A DNA stretch of 64,000 nt, from NCBI GenBank assembly GCA_947044365.1, contig OX345636.1:4608001-4672000 (forward strand), written 5' to 3'. The DNA comes from Petrosia ficiformis. Its lineage: Eukaryota > Porifera > Demospongiae > Haplosclerida > Petrosiidae. The translations under genes were made by a program, and so were the position numbers. Positions 55,238 to 64,000 of the stretch are shown in pieces; position 1 is the first letter of the stretch; each line of letters begins with the position of its first letter. Under the pieces are notes generated by a model. The model worked only from the letters and a program-made list of their open reading frames with translations, was not told where the DNA came from and did no database searches.

Positions 55238-58208
55238 ATGGAAACTGTTAAGCAGTGTCAACTGTGTAGTTTCAGGACAACTTCTATGTCGTTTCTTTTG
55301 AGACACTTAACTGAAGTTCATTCAAGTAAGCCAGGATTCAGTTTTGTATGTGGACTTAATAAGTGCCAAAGGAGATACCAAAACATCACTACCTACAAGC
55401 ACCATGTCTATTCTCGTCATACTCAAACTCATACCAACCTTCAACTCGGTAGCAATGATTGCAGTAATGATGCTGAAGATGCCATTGATGATGTTATCAT
55501 TAACGCAGATTGTGATGACTCTGCAGACAACAGTGATGAGGAAGTTAATCTTGAGGATGAATATGAACTTATGGGTAATGTTGTATAATATAGTTAGTGT
55601 CAACTGTAATACACAGCACCTCATTAATATTCATAGGGCGTATTGTCGATCCTATAGTCTAGGGAGAGTTAGGGGTTCAATCTGTATAATTTAACATGCC
55701 AATACAGGTGCTAAAACCCTTTTAGTAAGCCTAAAATTAATTAACTATAACTAACTAAATTAGTGAGCCTAAAATTAATTAACTATAACTAACTAAAAGT
55801 GGTCATTATTGTCAAACTAAAACAACACTAATATTATAGTTGATCCTATAATATATATATTTGTACAATTTTTATCACATAATAGTCATATTTTAACAGG
55901 TCTTGTTTTTTTTCTTTCTATAGATGACCAAAGTAGTGTGGTTTCAAATTCAGATGCTCTGAAGAGAGCAGCAGCTAAGTGGATATTAAAGATCAAAGAA
56001 AAACACAAAATATCACAAGTGGCAATGGAATCAATCATTGAACATGTAACAGATCTCTTCCAAATATATCTGTCAGACCTTCACAATGTAACAAAAGCAC
56101 AACTGAGGAATTCTCAAGTCAGTGATGAAATAATCTTATCACTTGATCCTGTGTTTGATGTTGATGGACAGTATGGAAGACCCTTCAAGGGACTTGAGTC
56201 TGAATACCGCCAACTGAAGTATTTCAAGGAAAAGTTTGCAATGGTGGTAAGAGTTACAATATTTAATAATGTCATAATTACATAACATGTATATCATGTA
56301 CCTTGTGATTTGCTACAGGATCCTAAAACAATTGTATTAGGATCTGAGAGAAAGATGAGAGGAAGTGGAAGTAAGAGGCAGTGTGTAGAGGTAAAAGATG
56401 AAATGAAATATATACCACTACTTTCAACACTTGAAAGATTACTGCAAAACAGCAATTTGTTAACTGAGGTAAACTACTGTATATTGTATACATGCAGCTG
56501 TACACTGTACTTGCTATTGTATATGTACACGCAGTGATAGTTAACTATAATTGTAATAGATTGAGAAAGGTCACAAAAGCAAGGATACAATTCTGAGAGA
56601 TTATTGGGACGGACGAAAGTTCTCTAAACATCCACTTTGCAGTGTCAGTATTCAGTGGCTACAGGTAACATTAGCATCCATGCACACTATCATAATTATC
56701 TAATATAATACACATACATGTAGGTGTTTCTGTATTATGATGATTTAGAACTATGTAATCCACTTGGATCTAGAAGAAGTGTTCACAAAATTGGTAATAA
56801 TATATTTAAGATCAGTGCTTGATGAGTTACAATACTTTGATATTGCTACTGGTGCATTGATACCAGATGTAATGCATGACATACTGGAAGGTGCATTACA
56901 GTATGAAGCTAAGCTCTTATTGCGGCAGTTCATCTGCTGCGATAACTATTTTACTCTAGATCAGTTGAATCAGCAAATTGAAGCATTTGACTTAGGCCAC
57001 ACTGAAGTAAAGGATCGTCCATCAACCATTTCTGCAAAAACTATTAGTGACAAAGACAATTCTTTGAAGCAGAGTGGTAAGTAGTGTCATCATCTTGTGT
57101 CATACATGTATTAATTGAACATGTCAATATTTCAGCTAGTCAGATGTGGCTATTAGGTCGACTTCTACCACTGATGATAGGTTACTGGGTACCAGAGGAG
57201 GATGAGCATTGGCTGTCATATCTTCTTCTTCTTGACATCGTCGACATCCTTTTTGCTCCCGACATTTCTCCAGAGGACATATCCCTTTTGTCAGTACTTA
57301 TTGAAGATCATCATAATGAGTTTACAGTCATCTACCCCTCCAATCCTGTCATCCCTAAGATGCATTTTATGGTTCACATGCCAGAATTAATTCGACAGTA
57401 AGTCCGATGTAATATTTTTATGTATAATCATGAGCCCCAACCTAAGGGCTTCTGGTATAATATGAAAATTAATATTGTCCATACTTTCTTATTTCTAGAT
57501 ATGGACCTTTGAAACATCACTGGACCATGCGATATGAATCCAAACATTCTTATTTCAAGCGCCTTGCTAATTCCCTTGGAAACTACATTAATATTTGCCA
57601 CACACTTGCACTGAGACATGAGCAATTACAATCTTACCTTCGTCTGGATGATTCTTCATTCTCTGTTGACATTGAGGTTGGACCTGGTATGTATATTACT
57701 ATCATAAGGACATAAACTGATGCATGTATTATATTGTGCTCATTAGGTAATGTAGTTACAGTGCCAAGTGGATTTCCAGTTGGTAATGAAGACTCTCATC
57801 CGTACAAGTATGTAATTTATATAACTTATACCCAATGCATATGTGATCACTCTTAGTTGAGCCCTTTGTATAATGTAATTTATTTTAATTATGTCATCTA
57901 GGTCAAAGTGGGTAAAAGTCTGTGGTACCACATATAAAAAACCTTGTGTCATGGTGGTAGGAATTGATGAAGAGTTTCCTTTATTTGGAAAGATAACTAG
58001 TGTATACATTATTGATGAAATCATTGTGTTCAGTGTGTTACTATTATACACATGTTCGTACAACCCACATTACCACGCTTTTGAAGTAAAAAACAGCACT
58101 GAAATATGCTTTGTGCAATATGAGAACCTTGTTTCACATATCCCCCTTCATTTGAAGAACAACTGTGACAGTCTAATGGTTCCAATAAAGCATCGTCTTA
58201 CTTTTTAA
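55238..58208 (+). CDS. EnSpm/CACTA-like transposase, probably internally deleted
   Basis: Exons 55238-55574, 55924-56246, 56319-56468, 56560-56664, 56724-56793, about 56816-57076, 57136-57397, 57499-57686, 57747-57807 and 57902-58208. I start at ATG 55238. The N-terminus has two C2H2 fingers (CQLCSF..H..EVH and FVCGLNKC..H..H), then an acidic linker. Later landmarks are NPLGSRRSVHKIG, GALIPDVMHDILEGALQYE, PKMHFMVHMPELIRQYGPLKHHW and MRYESKHSYFKR, a pattern of EnSpm-type transposase C-terminal regions. The join at 56794-56815 is only 22 nt, too short for an intron. Family members usually have a long catalytic stretch between HKIG and the IPDVMHD block, so this copy seems to have lost its core. 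Spliced length would be about 688 residues. Partner: the divergent SAM gene. Confidence 0.75.
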
Positions 58209-58371
58209 TCTCATTTTTGTATTCTTTGTAATTACACATAAGATTTGGTTGTTTCTTCATACAAGATTTATTGACAAAGGTGTGGTTATCTACATCTATA
58301 TACATTGTACTTTAAACGCCATGCGCATTAGCTATTTGGAAAAAAAAAAAGAGTAATGTAGATTCTGGGAT

Positions 58372-58433
58372 CGAACCTGGTACTCTTGGTGTGATAGCCC
58401 TAGGTGTACGCCACTTGGCTAAGATGTACATAT
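58372..58433 (-). repeat. tRNA-like SINE relic
   Basis: On the minus strand TTAGCCAAGTGGCGTACACC resembles box A with a D-arm, and GGTTCGATCCC is an exact box B at tRNA spacing. The acceptor stem does not pair, so it is a tRNA-derived repeat. It lies inside the EnSpm-like element, 3' of the transposase. Confidence 0.55.
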
Positions 58434-58724
58434 TAAAATGGAGATGATATACAAAGAGAATAAAGACTGTGTGCAATGGAAAATTATTTATATAGAGCTG
58501 TGTTATCTGTATAATTAGTAGTATCAATCACTACTCATGCATGCATAGTATTGTCATTGGTATTATTTGCTCCCTGGTTGACAACATTCACACCTTTGAC
58601 AAACCAAAAGGTACTCCTTCCATTATTTTACCCCCCAAAACCACATCATACACCCAATGTGAGCTTCTACACCCTTGTATACTACATCCCTGGTGTATAT
58701 GTACACCCCATTTCTAACAGTGTG

Positions 58725-60180
58725 TCAAGTTCGTAGGAGGTGAGGTCTGATTGTGTTCAGAGCTATTGGTCACAAAACAGTACAGAACAGTACTATAGTT
58801 CATCATAATCTAACACAATTTTATACCAAAAACAGCACAAGAATTGAGAGGAATACCAAACATGTGCCAGTGGTGTGTGTATACTAACATATAACCTATC
58901 ACCAGCTGCATCTTGTGGACATTGAAAGTACATGGGAGCATGAAAACAGTGGTGAATAAATCAGTCAATATTCAGCTTGCCAATTCCATTTATTTACTTA
59001 GCATAGCTCATGTGAGCGTGCTTTTTACCCTTTTTTCTGATCTTGGGTTTCATTGCAAGGTCTCACATGGCAGCCAGCTAAAATGGAACAGAATATTAAC
59101 TATAATGTTTTCAACACTTTCATGCCACTAAAGTTTTGTAATTATATCAAGTCTGTGCTTCTAGCTACATACTCTGGCGGTGTGCCCACATTACACATAA
59201 ACTTAGAATCTAGTGTATACAAAGTGGGAATGCTGCCTGACTACTAATGGCATGCAACATTAGGCGAGAATGATAATAGTGAGTATATATCACTGCAAAA
59301 ATAGAATTGTGAAAATATCAAGGATGCAAATTATAATTGTACTAATTATAATCAAATAGCATGTCTAATATCTGCACAAAGAAGGCTTTGAAACATAAAA
59401 TTATTTAATTAAAATATTTATTCTGCTTCTTTGTAAATCAATTAGGAAATTGAAACTGTAATTATTTGGATTATAATTTGTAGAAGTACATGTACATTGT
59501 ATGTCACCATGCAGTCATAACAACCTACATGACCAAAGAAATTACAGTTTCCATTATTTGGATCATCAATAAGTGGATTTACTTGACGAGTAGAAGAAAG
59601 GCAGACCATCAAATGATCAACAGGGAAATTAGACAATATAGATTTAATTGCACACGCAACATATGTATAGGCATTTAATTTGCGCACATTATTAGTTTTC
59701 AATCCATTATAAATAATTAGGCAATTTCTGTATGTAATATTTGCTAATATCACTAAAGTCTGTTCACATTCACGATTACCTGAAAATTAGGATCATTTGT
59801 ACTATATTATGGTCTAACAGTGTGATAAGGTAAGAAGTACCTGATTATAATTATTGTAACTCAATAATGACAAGGAACCAATGGATTGAAATTTGATTTA
59901 CATAAAAAGAAATTGAAGAATAGATCGTCTAAAATTGATACATGTAAAAAGATTATTAGTTATTCAAAACTAAAGTTATGAACCTTTTTTCTGAAGTCAA
60001 GGAGGCTTATACTAACTGTCTTATAGCTACTATGAACAGAAAAGGGAAAAGTGAAATGGAAAGAACTGCTTGCTTTCAAAAGAGATAGAGATAATTTATT
60101 TAGCTAACTGATAATGACAGAACATGGTTATAGGTTCAGGATACTTTGATTGTGTATTCTAATACAACATCAAATCCCAC
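58725..60180. other. No gene seen
   Basis: AT-rich with no supported exon. 59965-59995 carries a half of the foldback family seen at 11712-11788. Short ORFs on both strands have no recognisable features. Confidence 0.5.
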
Positions 60181-61150
60181 CCTTGATATAAACCAATCAG
60201 ATTACTATTAAACATTATTTTACTGTCAACAAATGTCTAATCATGCACACAGAGTGTACCAACTGATACTGGCAGCAATATGTCCATGTAAATATTGGAT
60301 ATGAAAATCGTTGTAAATTTGACCTCTTAGTTCAATTGTGGCACGTGTTGCTTAAGCCACAAAATTTCCCATACTGTTGTACCTATTTAAAAACTTAACT
60401 GTTTATACCATGTAGTGTTGGGAAAAGTGATGTACAGCTTCAGATTCTATATGTATAAACTTCAAAAGACACACTGCATCCTTGATAGACATACACACTT
60501 CATAATTAATTACCATAATTATACGCAAATTGCATGCGTCACAGTCTTTGGGAATAATAGGTGTTTGCTCTCTAGAGCATACGGCTTCGCAAAAGAATGT
60601 TATTGTATCCTTTTATTCATGGTGCTTTAAACAAAGTTTTCTTGGGAAACAGTTTTGCTTATGGAGTGACTGTGCAATCAAGTAATTGCTCAGGGTGAAG
60701 TAACATTAATATTAGCTATATAATAGCTAATATTAATTAAGGTATCAGTGTATTCTAAATTTTGACCCAATTATACACACCTTTTATACTTTTGAGTGCC
60801 ATTTATGATGTCCCTTTTGAGAAAGATTATGACAAATAAAACAGCATTGGTTGATTCTAATTATATATAAATGATATATAAATAAATAATTATAATGATA
60901 AACTAGACTGCATGCAATATCCTTGTCTGTGACAACGACAAACATGAAGTAAAATGAGTGTATCATTTACACTGATGTATGATTAAACTAGTGTAAGAAG
61001 CAATAATTATAATAATTACAGGCACAAACAAACTTAAATATTATGATTATTATATATTGCAAGATCTTTGCAATCATACATATGTATATATATATATATA
61101 CTGTGGGATCCTCAATGATGACTACTGTCCTTCAACGTTAAATATTCTTG
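60180..61150. repeat. Dispersed repeat, family B copy 2
   Basis: 60229-60345 is the reverse complement of text at 28515-28610 and 63775-63870 (shared GTCTAATCATG / CATGATTAGAC and CATTGATGC-like parts). 60455-60620 matches 28860-29060 directly. 61075-61130 resembles 29740-29790. The rearranged order suggests several insertions or a foldback structure. Confidence 0.6.
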
Positions 61151-61300
61151 TTGAAACAGAAAAACTTTATACTCCATGCGTAGTTTACAATTAGAGAGAA
61201 CTAAATAGCTGTGTCAATACACGTTATATGCCATGTGACTGACTAATCAATACCAAGAGTAAACTTCAGGTTACTGAATGAATATGAATCTTTTGACTAT

Positions 61301-61342
61301 GATGTGGGTATTGCCCTTCATATGAAAGGCAATACCCACATC
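61301..61342. repeat. 42-bp near-perfect palindrome
   Basis: GATGTGGGTATTGCC and GGCAATACCCACATC are exact inverted arms around CTTCATATGAAA. It lies 300 bp upstream of the secreted-protein gene. It may be a short foldback element or a chance regulatory dyad. Confidence 0.8.
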
Positions 61343-61581
61343 TTTATTCCGTATTGTATAACTGTATTATGTCCACATTTTAAACACCACAAGCTTGTAG
61401 CTCGCTTAGTTACAAAAAAGACATTCTAAGGAAGCCAACGATACTAAAACCATGCATCGTTAGATGAAGGAAAGCTAGTTTAATGTCTGCCAATTCAAAG
61501 CGTGGGCACGCAATTGGCGATGTTATCGTTTGATGTAAAATTTTATAGGCTCACCGGAAATTAGTATCGTGGTTCACTGTA

Positions 61582-61590
61582 CTATAAATA
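61582..61590 (+). promoter_or_regulatory. Possible TATA box of the secreted-protein gene
   Basis: CTATAAATA lies 52 nt upstream of the ATG at 61642, leaving room for a short 5' UTR. It is the only TATA-like element near a start codon in an otherwise ordinary AT-rich context, so it is suggestive only. Confidence 0.4.
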
Positions 61591-61641
61591 ACGCATTCAA
61601 CTGTTTTTTCCTCTAGCCTAGCTCTTGGTTGCAAAATCAAA

Positions 61642-62385
61642 ATGATAAAAATTATTGCAATTCTCTTTTTTGTCATTTCATCAACATGTGCCCTTCATGA
61701 TCTCACCAGGCACATAATACACCAAGAAGTGTTTATGAAACGATCTGTTAAAAGGCAGCAATCTTCTTCATGTGATTCGATAATTACTGATTGCAGTGCT
61801 AGGGTTAGCCAGTTAGAACAACAACATGATTTTACTACTAGAGAAGGATTCGCTGAATATCTCAGTGATGTTACAGTTCTAGCATGTGGAAGTTGTTTTA
61901 ACGAATATGAAGATTATTTTATTTGTATTGGTGAAGACGAGCTTGCTGAACAATTCAGAGAAGCAGAGTGTGTTCTTTCTGATGGCAAATTTTGTTCAGA
62001 AAGGTTATACGATGGTATTGCTAATGGAGATATTCGAAGCTGTGATGACGAAGATGATGCTTGTATTGCAACATGCCAAGATCTCCGCAATTTGAGTGAT
62101 GTTTTGGGATGCTGTGCAGTTTTATTTGTAGAGTATGAATTACTTATTAACACTACACAGGAATATGAGAATTGTAATGCTAAATTAAGTCCGCCATGTT
62201 CTGATGGAGGATCAGCAGCTGACACAACAGATGAACCAGGTTCTGATGGAGGTCCTACAGATGCAGGAACTACAGATGGAGGATCCAGTAAACCAGATTC
62301 TGGTGTTTCTGCTACTCCAGCTTTTGTAGTAATAGCCTTACTTACTTTGATAACTTCCATTTTTTTGGAAAAACAATGCATGTAA
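61642..62385 (+). CDS. Secreted cysteine-rich protein, probably GPI-anchored
   Basis: A single uninterrupted 247-residue ORF. Residues 1-17 are a signal peptide (MIKIIAILFFVISSTCA). Residues about 31-38 hold a dibasic furin-like site (MKRSVKRQ), suggesting a short propeptide. Residues about 43-190 carry about 16 cysteines in pairs such as CGSC, CC and CIATC, with an acidic run (CDDEDDAC), likely disulfide-bonded. A low-complexity linker of Ser/Gly/Thr/Asp follows (three DGG repeats, residues about 192-225). The C-terminus is a hydrophobic helix (AFVVIALLTLITSIFLE) with almost no cytoplasmic tail, which fits a GPI signal better than a stable membrane anchor. Lack of introns and a candidate TATA box are notable. 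No family recognised; likely lineage-specific. Confidence 0.85.
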   Translation: MIKIIAILFFVISSTCALHDLTRHIIHQEVFMKRSVKRQQSSSCDSIITDCSARVSQLEQQHDFTTREGFAEYLSDVTVLACGSCFNEYEDYFICIGEDELAEQFREAECVLSDGKFCSERLYDGIANGDIRSCDDEDDACIATCQDLRNLSDVLGCCAVLFVEYELLINTTQEYENCNAKLSPPCSDGGSAADTTDEPGSDGGPTDAGTTDGGSSKPDSGVSATPAFVVIALLTLITSIFLEKQCM

Positions 62386-62880
62386 TTATTGCATTCATCA
62401 CATATATACTAATATATAACAGACATTAGACAGTCAGGGAGTTTTATTTATTTTTTTGTTATAATAATTTTTATTATACTTAGATTTTTTTTTCTTTCAA
62501 CAACCAGTATCATAATTACACTATCTAACCCTGAGTTATTATAATACAGTATTATGGTAATTAATTAATAAGCAATTCAGCATAACTATTAAAATTAAAT
62601 GAATATAATCATGGTGCATAGTGTTTGTCACAAATGTGCATAAAGTTTTGGAAATCAAGAATTATTACACGATGTTATATAGTATATATAATGAAGGCGA
62701 ACACTTCATCAGTATAATAATATAATTATACAATTGAATTCATCAATTCACCAGCATAAGCTATCTGAATAAACACATTAGAATCTCTTAATTTGGTATT
62801 AAATTATAAGCAGTTTTAACTAAAGTTTTTTAAAAATATATTATCAAAAACTGCAATGGAATTTCATTAAATAATCAAAG
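62386..62880. other. 3' flank of the secreted-protein gene
   Basis: AT-rich (well over 70 per cent AT), no ORF or repeat recognised. No clear AATAAA is seen within the first 100 nt after the stop. Confidence 0.5.
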
Positions 62881-63970
62881 TTTACATGGTTGTATGTGTC
62901 GTAGAATCATGAGCTATTTGTAAGCAACTGCTACAATAAAACATATTCTATACAATATTAGTAATAACATATTCTATGCCTCAGGGATGTAACAAGGTAA
63001 GTTTGTAGTACTTCCACCTTTCTTGGTGATAAATTTACTATTTACCTCCACAAATTGATCATATAATTATTGTGGAAACTACTAAAGCAACTTATAACGT
63101 TATAGTAGTACACTGTAGAGTAATCATCCTTCAAGAGTAACAAAGTGTATCAAATGACAGGTAAGGAATATGTATTTAGCCATTCTCCAGGACCGTGTCA
63201 ACACAAAAGAAAATTTGTAAATACATATATAATCATATAGTCAAAACTCATACTCATTCAGTAACCTAATTTTTTTTGCAGTGTATTAATACCTTAATAA
63301 TAGTTATACAGAATAACTATATAACATTGTTACTTTACCTGGAGAACTTATATACTTGATTGCACAGTCCCGCCATGACATATTACTATACAATATCATT
63401 TCCCAAATTAAGTTCGTTTAGTACAATGATTATACAGACAGTAAACATCATGCATATGAAGATACAACAACATTCCTTTGCAAAGCCATATGCTGTAGAC
63501 ATGCACAGTAAACATCTCAAAACGACTATATATTATCATCAAAGACAGTGATGCATGCAATATGCATTATGGTAAAGAGATATACTACCAAATAGTGTGT
63601 ATATATACTAGACACTGTGTGTATGTGCTAATTGAGATAAAATTAATTATGAAGCAAGTATGTCTATCAAGGATGTAGTGTGTCTTTTGAAGTTTTATAT
63701 GGAATCTGTAGCTGTACATCAATTTTCCCCAAAAAACTTTGTGGCTTAAGCTACTTGTATTCATTCAACTAAGGGGTCAATTTTGCAGCGATTTTCATAT
63801 CCATTATTTGCATGGACACATTGATGCCAATATCAGCAGGTTATTACTGTATTCATGATTAGACGTTTGTTAACAGTAAAAAATTTTTAATCCTAATTTG
63901 ATTGGCCTATTAGCAGTATTGAGGATGGTATTTGAGTTTGTATTAGAACACACAATCATAGTATCCTGGA
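62880..63970. repeat. Dispersed repeat, family B copy 3
   Basis: 62904-63015 matches 29820-29960 directly (AGAATCAT.AGCTATTT and ATATTCT.TGCCTCAG). 63480-63690 matches 28860-29060 in inverted orientation (CAAAGCCATATG, GTCTATCAAGGATG). 63775-63870 matches 28515-28610 directly. No gene. Confidence 0.6.
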
Positions 63971-64000
63971 CCTATAACCATGTACTGCCATTATTAGTCA

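Larger units (their letters stand above)
52701..58722. mobile_element. 6.0-kb EnSpm/CACTA-like DNA transposon
   Basis: The left end CACTGTTAGAGAAAAGGTGTAC and the reverse complement of the right end (CACTGTTAGAAATGGGGTGTAC) are terminal inverted repeats beginning CACTG, the EnSpm/CACTA hallmark. TG flanks both ends (52699-52700 and 58723-58724), a 2-bp target duplication. Subterminal GGTGTA/TACACC motifs are repeated (five or more within the first 160 bp, several within the last 150 bp), as in transposase-binding regions of this superfamily. Inside are two divergent genes 86 bp apart: SAM-domain protein on minus, zinc-finger transposase on plus. Confidence 0.85.

Noticed and set aside
58372..58433. 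Functional tRNA gene
   Set aside because: Box A and B are present but the acceptor stem does not pair, and it lies inside a transposon.
61914..62381. 155-codon minus-strand ORF
   Set aside because: Antisense of the cysteine-rich secreted gene. The + strand has signal peptide, cysteine pattern and anchor, so it is the real one.

Overview
This 64 kb window is eukaryotic nuclear DNA and almost certainly comes from an early-branching animal. It is AT-rich, intron-rich (standard GT-AG introns, TAA/TGA/TAG stops) and packed with short terminal-inverted-repeat (TIR) transposons. The gene content points to a sponge: a spliceosomal MFAP1 orthologue, arrays of TRAF-like MATH exons, a VioB-like ferritin-domain membrane protein and a cysteine-rich secreted protein. 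A demosponge such as Amphimedon queenslandica is my inference; I have done no database comparison.

Layout. 1-2.3 kb: tail of an unidentified + strand gene whose intron holds a copy of MFAP1 exon 11, split by a hAT insertion. 3.7-8.4 kb, minus strand: a two-exon gene for a large secreted or membrane-anchored VioB-like protein. 8.7-11.5 kb: composite repeats, TIR elements and a weak candidate for a small minus-strand gene. 11.5-25.2 kb, + strand: a complete 13-exon MFAP1 gene, reconstructed here exon by exon. Its introns carry several DNA transposons, a (TC)n tract and a 3.2 kb satellite of 11-bp units. 25.2-30.8 kb: no convincing gene; dispersed repeats, a tRNA-like SINE and a TIR element with an exon-like ORF. 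30.9-35.3 kb, + strand: a four-exon gene joining a Y-box cold-shock domain to a PD-(D/E)XK nuclease-like domain. 35.3-49.4 kb: duplicated fragments of that gene, a broken multipass membrane gene, a Penelope-type GIY-YIG fragment, a palindromic tRNA-SINE and nested MITEs. 49.5-52.2 kb: four tandem MATH exons, three of them broken. 52.7-58.7 kb: a 6.0 kb EnSpm/CACTA-like transposon with CACTG ends, a 2-bp target duplication and two divergent genes (a SAM-domain protein and a zinc-finger transposase). 61.6-62.4 kb: a single-exon secreted, cysteine-rich, probably GPI-anchored protein. The rest is dispersed repeat.

The cellular genes do not form a pathway. MFAP1 is housekeeping splicing machinery. 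The VioB-like and cysteine-rich proteins look like cell-surface products. The MATH exons resemble sponge-expanded TRAF-like families. The SAM and transposase genes belong together as one mobile element. The most novel items are the cold-shock/nuclease fusion, the two-gene EnSpm-like element, and the VioB-like membrane protein.
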